Positions 47,051 to 60,441 are shown, counted from the stretch's first letter. The stretch: DNA of 64,000 nt from Flavobacterium sp. KJJ (GCF_000708595.2 NZ_JARP01000001.1:930001-994000), one strand, 5' to 3'. Notes: generated by a model from the sequence alone, not told the origin. Numbers and translations: made by a program.

Positions 47051-48103
47051 TTACCATTGCAATAAAACTCTTTGTGCTGAAAATCCAGGTCCGAAACTGA
47101 GCATCAATCCTTTTTCACCTTCTTTCGGATTTGCATCCATAATTCGCTCTAAAACGTATAGTACTGTTGCACTCGACATATTTCCGTATTGTTTTAAGAC
47201 TTCTTTTGTATCTTCAATATTCTTTCCTAAACCAGAAAAAAGTGCTTCAACAGTAGTAACAATCTTTTTTCCGCCTGGATGAAATATCATATGATCTATA
47301 TCTTTGATTTCTAAATTGTTTTTTTGAAGAAAAGGGTGAATAATGTCTCCAAAATGAGAGGCAATAGTATCTGGAACTTCGATATCTAAGACCATTTGAA
47401 GTCCTGTATTTGTAAGTTTAAAACCCATCATATGCTCGGCTTCGTAAAAATGATACATTTCTTCATTTACTATTTCGGGACCTTTATCCTCTTCGTAAGA
47501 AGATAACAAACAACAGGCAGATCCATCTCCAAAAATAGCCGCGCTTACAATATTTGGCATCGAAAAATCATCAAGCTGAAATGTCGCCGTTGGAGATTCT
47601 ACTGCAATTACTGCAGCTCGTTTCCCAGGATTTGCCTTCAGAAAGTTTTTCGCATAAATAATACCCGAAATTCCAGCAGCACAACCCATTTCCGTTACCG
47701 GAAGCCGAACAATATCTTGTCTCAGATTCATTTTATTGATAAGATAAGCATCTAAAGAAGGAATCATAATTCCGGTACAGCTAACTGTAATAATGTAATC
47801 CAGTGTCTGCGGATCCCAATTTGCTTTTTCGAGTGCTTTTTTTAGCACCTGTTCACCCAGAATAATAACTTCGCGAGAATAAATATCATTTTTTTCTTCA
47901 AATGATGTGGCGGTAAAAACTTCTGCGGGATCCATTATAGAATACCGTTTGTCTACAGCCGCGCCTTCAAATATCTTTTTGACTTTTTTTATAAAACGAT
48001 CATCTTGCCCTTCCAGCCATACTTCCAGCATTGGAAGTATATCGGCTGTTTCGCGGGAATATTGTGGTAGCTGCTTGGCAACTGTTACTATTTTTACACT
48101 CAT
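47051..48103 (-). CDS. Type III polyketide synthase (chalcone/stilbene synthase superfamily)
   Basis: 350 residues from the ATG at 48103 (MSVKIVTVAK), which overlaps the methyltransferase stop by four bases; a start at 48139 would add 12 residues without support. Catalytic triad: C141 (TEMGCAAGISG), H275 (FHPGGKK) and N308 (YGNMSSATV). C-terminal LSFGPGFSAQ is the GFGPG loop equivalent. Type III enzymes extend an acyl starter with malonyl-CoA and cyclise it into a resorcinol, pyrone or phloroglucinol ring. With the ACP-based module beside it, a long-chain starter is likely, which favours alkylresorcinol or alkylpyrone products. Confidence 0.93.
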   Translation of the reverse strand: MSVKIVTVAKQLPQYSRETADILPMLEVWLEGQDDRFIKKVKKIFEGAAVDKRYSIMDPAEVFTATSFEEKNDIYSREVIILGEQVLKKALEKANWDPQTLDYIITVSCTGIMIPSLDAYLINKMNLRQDIVRLPVTEMGCAAGISGIIYAKNFLKANPGKRAAVIAVESPTATFQLDDFSMPNIVSAAIFGDGSACCLLSSYEEDKGPEIVNEEMYHFYEAEHMMGFKLTNTGLQMVLDIEVPDTIASHFGDIIHPFLQKNNLEIKDIDHMIFHPGGKKIVTTVEALFSGLGKNIEDTKEVLKQYGNMSSATVLYVLERIMDANPKEGEKGLMLSFGPGFSAQRVLLQW

Positions 48104-48813
48104 TTGTTTGTAATTATCCACTGGTAGCGAAAAGCCCATTTCCAGCTTATGGTATAGTTTTTTAAATTTAGTTTTTTAGAGAATTCTTCGAGTTCGTTTT
48201 TCTTAAATCCTCTCAAGATAGATACTAGTCCATCTTCACGCGACATTCTATTTAGATTAAAAATAATACAGATCAATTCAAAAAGCCGATAGGCCAGTTT
48301 GCTTCGATGCAGATCATTTATGATGATGCCAGTTTCTGCATTATTCCTAAAGATAGTAATTATATTTAATATTTGCTCATTCGTAAAATGGTGCAGGGTC
48401 AGCGTACATAAAATAATATCAAATTTCATAGTTTTAAAATCTTCACTAAAAATATCTACGCATTGATATTCAATATTGGGATATGCTGTTGATAATTTCG
48501 TCGCATAATTTATCGTAAAATCATTAGCATCTATACCAATAAGTTTAAAATTGAGATTGTTTTTTTGACCGAATTTAGACAGCATTCGCAACATATCTCC
48601 GTTGCCGCATCCTATATCTGCTATTGTAATTGTCTTTGCTTTATGAGATTTTTTTAATAATTTTTTTATTCCATGCAGCGTAATTTTATTGCCTCCAAGC
48701 AACTGATTGATGCGGGCAATCTGATCGAGTGCATCTCTTAGTTCTTCTCCCTGAAGAGAGAAATCATCCATTATTTCACTTTCCTCTGTTCTATATTGAG
48801 TATTTATTGCCAT
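48100..48813 (-). CDS. Class I SAM-dependent methyltransferase
   Basis: 237 residues. SAM-binding motif I ITIADIGCGNGDMLRML, the acidic end of strand 2 LIGIDANDF, and motif IV FDIILCTLTLHHF. The start at 48813 is directly adjacent to the stop of the FAD oxidoreductase gene, and the stop overlaps the PKS start by four bases, a tightly coupled unit. It most likely methylates the product of the PKS or of the oxidoreductase, at O or C of the ring. This order recalls SrsB, the methyltransferase of the Streptomyces srs phenolic-lipid operon; similarity in arrangement, not shown homology. Confidence 0.85.
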   Translation of the reverse strand: MAINTQYRTEESEIMDDFSLQGEELRDALDQIARINQLLGGNKITLHGIKKLLKKSHKAKTITIADIGCGNGDMLRMLSKFGQKNNLNFKLIGIDANDFTINYATKLSTAYPNIEYQCVDIFSEDFKTMKFDIILCTLTLHHFTNEQILNIITIFRNNAETGIIINDLHRSKLAYRLFELICIIFNLNRMSREDGLVSILRGFKKNELEEFSKKLNLKNYTISWKWAFRYQWIITNK

Positions 48814-49941
48814 TTAATTGATTGCTATAGGTTTACCATGCGTTAGTTTAATTATTCGAGACAGTATTCCTGGAATAGATGCTGTTGTCGCAACGAATAT
48901 ATTGGTAATGGTTTTATTGGTTAAGATTCGTGCTAGAATCCTTCCCATAAAGATTCTTTTTCCAAAATGTTTTTTCCATTCTTTGGAGTACTTTTTTTCT
49001 AATGTTTCTCTAGACATTTTTTCATCTGAATAATATTCTAAAATTAATTCTGATGCTATTTTTGCGCTGTGAATTGCCATCGCCATTCCGTTGCCGCAAA
49101 GCGGATGGATAAGACCCGCAGTATCGCCAATCATGATAATATGTTTTTCTACCGCTTGTTTTTTATCAAAAGAGATCTGGCTAATTGTTAGCGGTTTATC
49201 AAAAAGAAGCGTGCTGTTTTCAAAAACAGATTTAAGATGTTTGTTTTTGTAAAGTACATTTTGCTGATATTCCTCAATATTTTTATATTGCTTAAAAGTC
49301 GCATAATCGGCCAGATAGCAAATGTTTATGATGTTGTTTTCTACTTTAGAAACGCCACAGTAACCGCCTTTAAAGTTGTGAAGCGCCACTAGATCATTAT
49401 CTAAATTACCAGAATAATGTGCTTTTACCGCTAGCCAAGGAGATTTTTTATTGAAGAAATTTCGCTCTATGACCTGATCGACATTCGAACGTTTTCCATA
49501 GGCACCCAAAACTATTTTAGCGGTTAAAATTTGATCTGATGTTGTAACTGTGAATAAATTATCGGAAAAAGAAACATCAATAACATTTTCTTTAATTACG
49601 GTGCAGTTGTTAGCCAATGCCTTTTGATATAAAAAATCATCAAGCGCATATCTGCTGATGCCAAATCCTCCTAGCGGTAATTTTGCTTTTGCAGTTTTTC
49701 CACTGGTTGTAGTAAATTCAAATTTAGAGATATTGGTAGGATTTAGTGCTACAACATCGGCGCCAAGCCATTTGAGATACGGTAGAATTTCATTCGAAAT
49801 ATATTCACCACAAACTTTATGTCGAGGGTAAGTGGATTTTTCGATCAATGTTACTTTTAGATTTTTTTGAGACAGATGAATTGCAGCTGTTAATCCAGCA
49901 AGTCCGCCACCAATAATCAGTACATCTATCTTTGTTTCCAT
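48814..49941 (-). CDS. FAD-dependent oxidoreductase (geranylgeranyl-reductase/aromatic-hydroxylase type)
   Basis: 375 residues. N-terminal FAD motif VLIIGGGLAGLTAAIHL, then LIEKSTYPRHKVCGEYIS (the Arg/Lys-Cys-Gly motif of the geranylgeranyl-reductase group), and the second FAD motif IGDTAGLIHPLCGNGMAMA. Enzymes of this class hydroxylate aromatic rings or reduce prenyl double bonds. First gene of the operon. Within a type III PKS pathway it could hydroxylate a resorcinol ring to a quinol, as SrsC does in Streptomyces. A tail of 50 residues after the FAD domain includes a hydrophobic helix. Substrate inference only. Confidence 0.85.
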   Translation of the reverse strand: METKIDVLIIGGGLAGLTAAIHLSQKNLKVTLIEKSTYPRHKVCGEYISNEILPYLKWLGADVVALNPTNISKFEFTTTSGKTAKAKLPLGGFGISRYALDDFLYQKALANNCTVIKENVIDVSFSDNLFTVTTSDQILTAKIVLGAYGKRSNVDQVIERNFFNKKSPWLAVKAHYSGNLDNDLVALHNFKGGYCGVSKVENNIINICYLADYATFKQYKNIEEYQQNVLYKNKHLKSVFENSTLLFDKPLTISQISFDKKQAVEKHIIMIGDTAGLIHPLCGNGMAMAIHSAKIASELILEYYSDEKMSRETLEKKYSKEWKKHFGKRIFMGRILARILTNKTITNIFVATTASIPGILSRIIKLTHGKPIAIN

Positions 49942-50306
49942 ATTACCAATTTAAGTATTAAATCTTACATATAGATTATAATAAGCGAACTAAATTTATG
50001 GGGATTAAAATACTATTGAAAGATTTATTATTCAGATTAGAAACAGGGCTGCTAAAAAAGTCTCAATGTTTACCTTTATCGATTTTCTTTTTTTGTTCAA
50101 AAAAATGTTTTGTAGATTATAATTTTTAAAGTTGCTGTACTAATGTTTTTTAATTATTCAAAATCAATTATAGTTAGAGTAAAGGGTTGTGTTTTCAAGT
50201 AAAAAAAGTAACAGCTTTAAAAGTTTATGGCTATAAAAATGCTGCAGCTGGATGGTATTGCATAATTTTGTAATACAATGAAGTCACTAGCTTCTAATTT
50301 TATACT
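49942..50306. other. Intergenic between divergent units
   Basis: 365 AT-rich bases. A TAATTTTG at 50263-50270 is a possible -7 element for the plus-strand gene at 50307. No clean promoter was found for the polyketide operon. No gene seen. Confidence 0.4.
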
Positions 50307-51005
50307 ATGAACAACACATTTTCTGAAAACAGCCAAATTGGAATAGTATCTGCTTTCTCTGAGCTTGTAAATACCGATTTTCAAGGAGAAATGAATGCGC
50401 TATGCTGGTACAGAAATTTAGATGGCGATTTTAGTGAGATTGTTGCCCAATTGCGTTTAAAAGAAAACATAACAGAAGTTTATCCTGAAGATCTAACCGC
50501 ACTCGAACTATCAGAAAAGGGGAATACAGCAAGAGAAATAATCTTAAAGGATTTACAATTACTAACTGATTTTGGAGCTTCGCCTTCTCTTAATTTACTG
50601 AAGTGTTATGAACGTGACGATGAATTTGATTTTATATCGACTGATGTATATTCTTTTCATGTTGATCGTTCGCCCATTCCAACAGATACTTTTTTATGTA
50701 CCTATCACGGAGCGGCAAGTGATATTATTTCTAATTCGCAGGCAGAGCAAAAAATTCGGATTCCAGAAATTCGAACAAAGCTAAAAGAACTGCATGACGG
50801 ACCAGAGGAAGAATTCGAAAACTTTTTAAAGGAAAATTATTTTGATTTGCACTATAAGGCACATCAAGATGCGGTACCTGTTAATTTAGGATTAGGACAT
50901 CTTTGGCGACTGGCTGTAGATCATCCAAAACAAGAAGTGCAGCCCTGTATTCATAGAGCACCAAGAGAAAATGACGGGGAATATCGGTTGTTGCTTATTT
51001 GTTGA
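50307..51005 (+). CDS. DUF1826-like protein
   Basis: 232 residues, no signal peptide. Conserved-looking stretches: ALCWYRNLDGDF, YSFHVDRSPIPTDTFLCTYHGAASD, LWRLAVDHPKQEVQPCIHRAP. This pattern (a strand with HVDR, a YxGxxS loop and a C-terminal PxxHRxP) matches my recollection of the DUF1826 family, whose function is not established. The His and Cys residues could bind metal. It has its own -7-like element and no operon partner on the plus strand. Confidence 0.6.
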   Translation: MNNTFSENSQIGIVSAFSELVNTDFQGEMNALCWYRNLDGDFSEIVAQLRLKENITEVYPEDLTALELSEKGNTAREIILKDLQLLTDFGASPSLNLLKCYERDDEFDFISTDVYSFHVDRSPIPTDTFLCTYHGAASDIISNSQAEQKIRIPEIRTKLKELHDGPEEEFENFLKENYFDLHYKAHQDAVPVNLGLGHLWRLAVDHPKQEVQPCIHRAPRENDGEYRLLLIC

Positions 51006-51035
51006 GGAAAATTTGCTTTGTAAATGAAGTTAATT

Positions 51036-51323
51036 TTAATTGCAAATGACTTTATTGTTTACTAAAATCAACCCCTTTATACTTATTGTACTTTCATCAG
51101 AATTTGAATTTAAAAAGATATATCCTTCATTATTCAAAAGCATTAAAGCATCTAATACTCTTGCTTGTTTTTTCTTTTCATTAGATATACTGTCTTTTAC
51201 CGGTGTATACGTATTAAAAACGGGAGTTAAAAGACTTGTCAGTTCTTCTAAAGTACAACTCATGTCGTATCTGTCGGCAAGCATTTGCAGGATTTTTATA
51301 AGAAAGGTTGGGAATGTTTCCAT
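51036..51323 (-). CDS. Small hypothetical protein
   Basis: 95 residues (METFPTFLIKILQMLADRYD). Predicted mostly helical, then a beta-like C-terminus (GYIFLNSNSDESTISIKGL), with a winged-helix feel but no clear motif. The overlapping plus-strand frame (51040-51462) has a skewed, hydrophobic composition and is rejected. Convergent with the DUF1826-like gene, 30 bases apart. Confidence 0.5.
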   Translation of the reverse strand: METFPTFLIKILQMLADRYDMSCTLEELTSLLTPVFNTYTPVKDSISNEKKKQARVLDALMLLNNEGYIFLNSNSDESTISIKGLILVNNKVICN

Positions 51324-51559
51324 GACAACAGCTTTTGCTTATATATACGAAAACAGACTCCAATTAGATTCTTTGGAAGCTTTTAATTATTATAAGAATT
51401 TGATTTCTTTAATATTGCTATTGATCTCCTGCTACTGCAGAATTCTTTTGGAAAGCTCTTAATTTCTTCTGACTTCGCAACAACATTCTTGACAACAACT
51501 GCTCGGATATGCGTAACTAGATTTTCTCTTTTTTTAAACCATTAAGATGCACTTTGCGG

Positions 51560-51580
51560 GCACGGATTATAAATCTGCGC
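51560..51580. repeat. Short REP-like imperfect palindrome
   Basis: GCACGGATT (51560-51568), three bases, then AATCTGCGC (51572-51580) form a hairpin with one mismatch and one wobble pair. Sequence around it is richer in G and C than the neighbourhood, which suggests an imported or repeated element. Confidence 0.4.
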
Positions 51581-51602
51581 GATCAGGTTTTTCAGCGTTT
51601 CC

Positions 51603-51657
51603 AGCTGTGGCTTAGCTTTTTATAGCGAAAAGGTATCGGCTTCACAGCTTTTTTTTG
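51603..51657 (+). terminator. Terminator-like hairpin with no obvious gene
   Basis: AGCTGTG (51603-51609) pairs with CACAGCT (51643-51649) across a 33-base loop, followed by a T-run to 51657. No coding frame precedes it, so it may end a small RNA or be the relic of a lost gene. Confidence 0.4.
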
Positions 51658-51660
51658 TTA

Positions 51661-51680
51661 AATTTGAGACATCTCAAATT
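51661..51680. promoter_or_regulatory. Operator-like inverted repeat before the SgcJ-like gene
   Basis: AATTTGAGA (51661-51669) and TCTCAAATT (51672-51680) form a near-perfect palindrome with a two-base centre, 57 bases before the ATG at 51737. The binding protein is unknown. Confidence 0.5.
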
Positions 51681-51736
51681 AGGTTTCTCATAGACTAACA
51701 TTGCGAGATTTTAAATAACCTTTAATTAGCTTAATT

Positions 51737-52216
51737 ATGAATAAGATTTTCACAATTCCTTCAATGACTTTATTTTTTATATTAACGCTACAAAGTGTTG
51801 TTGCTCAAGTTGACACAGCAAATGATAAAGATGCTATAAAACAACTTGTAACAAATTATGAAAACGCTTGGAATAGACATGATCCTAAAGGACTTGCAGA
51901 TAATTACGATAATAATGCAACTTGGGTCAATTGGTTTGGCGCATATTATATTGGCAAAGAGGATATTCAGAATCATTATGAAATTGTTCATACAAGCTAT
52001 TTCAAATCGTCACATTATTATACTCGTGCTGTAGAAGACATAATTTTTGTAAAACCTGATGTAGCCATTTCCCACATTCGTACTGGTCTTTCAGGCGATA
52101 CACGTTTTCCTGGAAAAACGTTTGAATTTCGCAGAACAATCATTCTGAAAAAAAAAGATGGCAAATGGCTTATTTTAGCCGGACAAAATGCAAAGCTTAA
52201 TGACGGAATTGATTAA
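51737..52216 (+). CDS. SgcJ/EcaC-family (SnoaL/NTF2-like) secreted protein
   Basis: 159 residues with a signal peptide ending SVVAQ. The mature part shows the NTF2-like pattern: IKQLVTNYENAWNRHDPKGLADNYDNNATWVNWFGAYYIG, then alternating strands ending KDGKWLILAGQNAK (quoted in parts). Members of this group are small cone-shaped folds that bind or transform small hydrophobic ligands; many have no assigned reaction. An operator-like palindrome lies upstream. Neighbours downstream are decayed sequence. Confidence 0.8.
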   Translation: MNKIFTIPSMTLFFILTLQSVVAQVDTANDKDAIKQLVTNYENAWNRHDPKGLADNYDNNATWVNWFGAYYIGKEDIQNHYEIVHTSYFKSSHYYTRAVEDIIFVKPDVAISHIRTGLSGDTRFPGKTFEFRRTIILKKKDGKWLILAGQNAKLNDGID

Positions 52217-52444
52217 TAGATAGAGCAGGATAAATTGTCAATACTGTTTTTACAGGTAGTAAAGTGAAACTTTTTCGTTCTGGGCATCGATAACTTTATC
52301 ATTTGCCCCTGTTTTTCTATGATCACTGAAATTTTTTGTGATAGCTATTTTTCGGCTTTTGAGGAGTAGAGCGTATCTCTGCTTGATAAAATGGGAGATT
52401 GAATAATAACTGATTAGCCTCATTTGAGCATATGAATTTAATAA

Positions 52445-52711
<267 letters not shown>

Positions 52712-52781
52712 TAAGAATGAAAATTAATATTTATCCATCACTTTTTATCTAATGGTAAAAAAGACTATAAGTTGAGTGTTT

Positions 52782-53375
52782 TTAATCAATATTATTTTCT
52801 AAATGTTTGGGATAATTTTCTAGATCTTTTGCAATATCTCCATCTTTAAAAATATCAAAACAATTATAACCTTCTAAAATTTCCACACCACAAAAACGAT
52901 AGTTACTTGTAATATTTAAAAATAAATCTTCAGTTCCTTTTCCTTGCATTAAAGATTGCGAAGGATTGTTAAAACTTTCAGCGGGCGCATTAAAAGTGGC
53001 ACAAATCATAAACTTTTTCCCATGCATTTTCCCACCTGTTCCGTATTGTTTGGTTGAATCTTCCCTGGTTCTTCCATCACCCGAAAGGAATTTTTGACTT
53101 TGTAATCCGCTGTTAAAAACTTCATCTACATATTTTTTATAAATCCACGGCGCACCAAACCAATTGACAGGTGTCTGCAGAATGACAATATCAGCTTGGA
53201 GATGTTTTTCTACTTCTTCATCTGCGTTGTAGCCATTTTCTATTTGTGTTTCTAATACTTCTAATCCTTTTGTTGTAAAAAAATCTTTCGCTTTTTGGAT
53301 AAAAGCATTGTTTAATGTTCCTTCTGACCAGCCTTGATACGTTAAATGTGTATTGATTAATAATACCTTTTTCAT
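52782..53375 (-). CDS. MdaB-like NAD(P)H quinone oxidoreductase
   Basis: 197 residues with a flavodoxin-like fold. Features: VLLINTHLTYQGWSEGTLNNAF (FAD phosphate region), ADIVILQTPVNWFGAPWIYKKYVDEVF, the MdaB signature, and GTGGKMHGKKFMICATFNAP. The enzyme reduces quinones by two electrons, avoiding semiquinone radicals. It is followed on the same strand 24 bases upstream by the Tat-linked aldo/keto reductase gene, so the two are probably co-transcribed from the promoter at 54550-54577. Confidence 0.88.
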   Translation of the reverse strand: MKKVLLINTHLTYQGWSEGTLNNAFIQKAKDFFTTKGLEVLETQIENGYNADEEVEKHLQADIVILQTPVNWFGAPWIYKKYVDEVFNSGLQSQKFLSGDGRTREDSTKQYGTGGKMHGKKFMICATFNAPAESFNNPSQSLMQGKGTEDLFLNITSNYRFCGVEILEGYNCFDIFKDGDIAKDLENYPKHLENNID

Positions 53376-53399
53376 TGTTATAATTTCTTTCTTTTGTTA

Positions 53400-54533
<1,134 letters not shown>

Positions 54534-54549
54534 TTAATTTTTTACAATA

Positions 54550-54577
54550 CAAATTTAGATGCAACACAGGGAATCAA
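54550..54577 (-). promoter_or_regulatory. Bacteroidota-type promoter
   Basis: On the minus strand, TTG (54577-54575), a 17-base spacer and TAAATTTG (54557-54550) match the pattern, 20 bases before the ATG at 54530. Confidence 0.65.
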
Positions 54578-54633
54578 AGGAAACGGATCACTACTAAAAA
54601 GTAAACAAATTACGGATAACAAAAAACACCATC

Positions 54634-55515
54634 TTATGATGGCGTTTTATTATTGATTTGCACAAGTTGTAATCGATATTCTTTGGGAGTGAGATTGACT
54701 TGCTTTTTGAAGAATTTTGAAAAATAATTGGGATATTCAAAGCCCAATTCATAAGCTACTTCTGCCGTTTTCATTTGCGGATTTTGTTCTAAAAGATCTT
54801 TCGCTTTTTTAATAACAAAGTCATGAATCGTTTCAAGTGTTGATTTTTGAGTGAAGTGTTTTACAATATCGCCCAAGTAATTAGCTGTTAGTCCTAATTT
54901 ATCTGCAAAATATTGAACATTTGGAATTTGAGAAACAGGCTGATTGTAATAATCAATTAAACTTTGCTGGAAATCAGATATAATATGATTGTATTGTTTT
55001 GGATCGGTTGAAAACTGTCTTTTATAAAACGCTTCAACCAATGAAACCAAAAGATTTACATACGAAAGTAAAACAGGAAAATGTTTCTTATCGCTTTGGT
55101 AATATCTTATCATTAACTGAAAAACCAGGCTAATTTCTTTAATTTCTTCTTCTGTTAAATATAATGCCTCATGTTGTCCATAGTCTAAATAAGTCTTAAA
55201 TAGAAAACGGTTTTCCTCAATTATTTTTTTGGAAAGCTGCAGGTACATTCCGGTATAAGTTGGTTCAACATCCCAGCCTGTTGTCAAAACTAATTCAGGA
55301 CTATTGAAAAATACAGCATTAATTGGTTGCTCTACAGCTGTGATTTTACTCTTGAAATTTAGTTTAATCGAAATTCTGTAAAAATCGACCATTACGGCTT
55401 CTGATTTCAAAAGCATGTTTGGAGGGTCATAATAGCCAGCATCAATGTCGTTATCCAATGGTTCGTCCAGACCAATGTAATTATTATACGATTTGAAGTC
55501 TTTGAAAATTTTCAT
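54634..55515 (-). CDS. AraC-family transcriptional regulator
   Basis: 293 residues. N-terminal cupin-like sensing domain (about 1-160) and two helix-turn-helix units at the C-terminus: FADKLGLTANYLGDIVKHFT and TAEVAYELGFEYPNYFSKFFKKQ, the latter the typical AraC signature. It is a paralogue of the next AraC protein; both share a start of the form IFKDFKSYNNY / FNFETIKEYND and the middle YYQPAGHGLVFHP-type stretch. Located between aldo/keto reductase genes, so control of these is likely. An inverted repeat (54624-54646, CCATC/GATGG) overlaps the stop codon and may act as terminator. Confidence 0.9.
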   Translation of the reverse strand: MKIFKDFKSYNNYIGLDEPLDNDIDAGYYDPPNMLLKSEAVMVDFYRISIKLNFKSKITAVEQPINAVFFNSPELVLTTGWDVEPTYTGMYLQLSKKIIEENRFLFKTYLDYGQHEALYLTEEEIKEISLVFQLMIRYYQSDKKHFPVLLSYVNLLVSLVEAFYKRQFSTDPKQYNHIISDFQQSLIDYYNQPVSQIPNVQYFADKLGLTANYLGDIVKHFTQKSTLETIHDFVIKKAKDLLEQNPQMKTAEVAYELGFEYPNYFSKFFKKQVNLTPKEYRLQLVQINNKTPS

Positions 55516-55584
55516 TTGTAATTTGTTTTTTGATTTTGAAAAACTTCAGATCAATTTAGAATGCTTCGTAAAGATCACCATTTT

Positions 55585-56481
55585 TTAATTCATAATGCGA
55601 TATTCATTAGGAGTGCTTCCAACATGCTGTTTGAAAAAGCGCGTGAAGTGCTGTGGGTATTTAAAACCTAATTCATAAGCGACTTCATTAATGGTTTTTG
55701 TAGAATCGAATATCTTATTTTTAGCTGTATCTATTATTTTGTTTTGAATGTATTCCTGAGCAGATTTCCCTGTTTCTTTTTTAATAAGATCACCAAAATA
55801 ATTAGGAGATAAGTTTAGTTCGCCGGCATAATAAGCCACAGAAGGCAGTCCTATAATATTAGGTTTATCAGATGAAAAATAACTGTTTAAGAGTTCTTCA
55901 AATTTTTCAACAATACCTTTATTTTCATTATCTCTCGTAATGAACTGGCGGTCATAAAATCTTTCGCAGTAATTCAAAAATAATTCAATGTTTGAAGCAA
56001 TAAGCTTTTTGCTGTGCTTGTCAACAGACTGCTTTAATTCCGTTTCTATTTTAGAAAAACAATCAAAAACAAGCTGTTTTTCTTTCTCTGACAAGTGTAA
56101 AGCTTCACTGGTATTGTAGCTGAAAAAATTATATTCACTAATGATTTTTGCAAGCGAGGTGCCGCGAATTAAATCCGGATGGAAAACCAATCCATGTCCT
56201 GCGGGCTGATAGTAATCTACCTTGTTTTCTACATCAATGGTCTGGCCGGGCGATACAAAAACTAAAGTTCCTTCCTGATAGTCATAATAATTACGCCCAT
56301 ATTTCAAATCCCCGCATTTTACATCCTTCAAAAATATACAGTAAAGTTCAAAATTCATCCTTGAACCTGTCCTTGGTTTTGCTTTATTAAAATCAATTAT
56401 ACTAACTAAAGGATGCAAAGTTTCATGATTATTAAAATCATTATATTCTTTAATAGTCTCGAAGTTAAATACCTGTCCCAT
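55585..56481 (-). CDS. AraC-family transcriptional regulator
   Basis: 298 residues. Cupin-like N-terminal domain and C-terminal AraC DNA-binding domain: YYAGELNLSPNYFGDLIKKET and INEVAYELGFKYPQHFTRFFKQH. Divergent from the aldo/keto reductase gene at 56646, whose promoter region is shared. CAAATTTA at 56504-56511 (TAAATTTG on the coding strand) is a likely -7 element, 23 bases from the ATG. Related regulators control aldo/keto reductases and aldehyde detoxification in other bacteria (for example YqhC with YqhD in E. coli); transfer of that role here is inference. Confidence 0.9.
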   Translation of the reverse strand: MGQVFNFETIKEYNDFNNHETLHPLVSIIDFNKAKPRTGSRMNFELYCIFLKDVKCGDLKYGRNYYDYQEGTLVFVSPGQTIDVENKVDYYQPAGHGLVFHPDLIRGTSLAKIISEYNFFSYNTSEALHLSEKEKQLVFDCFSKIETELKQSVDKHSKKLIASNIELFLNYCERFYDRQFITRDNENKGIVEKFEELLNSYFSSDKPNIIGLPSVAYYAGELNLSPNYFGDLIKKETGKSAQEYIQNKIIDTAKNKIFDSTKTINEVAYELGFKYPQHFTRFFKQHVGSTPNEYRIMN

Positions 56482-56633
56482 GTTTTCATCGTTGTTTGTT
56501 ACACAAATTTAGCTATTTAAGTACAGTTTTAACAGCAGTATACTCTGAATCAGTAATCTTGGTAGGAGATTCCGTAATCCGTATACCAAAATCCATGTTT
56601 TTAGTTCGGAAATTTGTAATAATAGAATTATAA

Positions 56634-57497
<864 letters not shown>

Positions 57498-57519
57498 CTA
57501 ACTAGAGATAAAATTTAAA

Positions 57520-59674
<2,155 letters not shown>

Positions 59675-59683
59675 AATTAAAAT

Positions 59684-60370
59684 ATGAATAGTAAATCGGT
59701 TCTTAATGTAACTAGTTCAGGATCAATTAATCACGGAGCTATTAAACATGTACCTGCAGGAACAATAAATACTTGGGTTTTAGTGATGCTTATTTTTTTC
59801 TCATCATTAAGTTCGATTGCTCAGAAATCTTCAAAGGCATTGCAAAAACCTAAGAAAGTATTGATTGTTTATTTGTCGCGTACTGGTAATACAAAAATAG
59901 TTGCAGAAATTATCCAGAATACTGTTGGTGGAGATATAGTAGCTATTGAATTGCAAAAACCATATTCGAAAGATTATAAAGAAAATGTTGATCAGGTATC
60001 TAAAGAAAACGAAAGGGGGTATTTACCGCCTTTAAAAACAAAAATCCAAAATATTGAAAAGTATGACTTTGTATTTGTTGGTTTTCCTACTTGGGGAATG
60101 CAGTTGCCTCCACCAATTAAAAGTTTTTTAAAGCAGTACAATTTGGATGGAAAAACAATTATTCCATTTAATACAAACGCGGGTTATGGAATCGGAAGCA
60201 GTTTTTAAACGGTAAAAGAGTTATGTCCGAAAAGTACAATTTTAGAAGGTTTTTCTACGAAAGGCGGAGTAGAAAGAGATCGTATTTTATTTGTAATGAA
60301 AAGCAACAAGAAAAAAAAAGTTGAGGCTGAAGTTCAAAACTGGCTGCAGAAAATCGTTTTAATTAAATAA
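59684..60370 (+). pseudogene. Flavodoxin-like gene interrupted by one in-frame stop codon
   Basis: The frame starts at 59684 and has a hydrophobic segment near residues 30-47, then FMN P-loop VYLSRTGNTK and FVGFPTWGMQLPPPI, and stops at TAA 60206-60208 after NAGYGIGSSF. The same frame continues without a break: TVKELCPKSTILEGFSTKGG, then VERDRILFV and QNWLQKIVLIK, to TAA at 60368-60370. The tail is the expected C-terminal part of a flavodoxin, so a sense codon (probably GAA) became TAA. Either the gene is inactivated, a truncated product is made, or the stop is read through. Upstream genes are aldo/keto reductases in the same unit. Confidence 0.82.
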
Positions 60371-60441
60371 AATAAAAAAATAAAAACACTAACGGCACTT
60401 TTACCCACTGTGTAACGATTTACAATAAATAAAGAAATAAA

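Noticed and set aside
51040..51462. 140-codon plus-strand frame
   Set aside because: It mirrors the more protein-like minus-strand gene at 51036-51323 and has a skewed Ser/Leu/Ile-rich composition.
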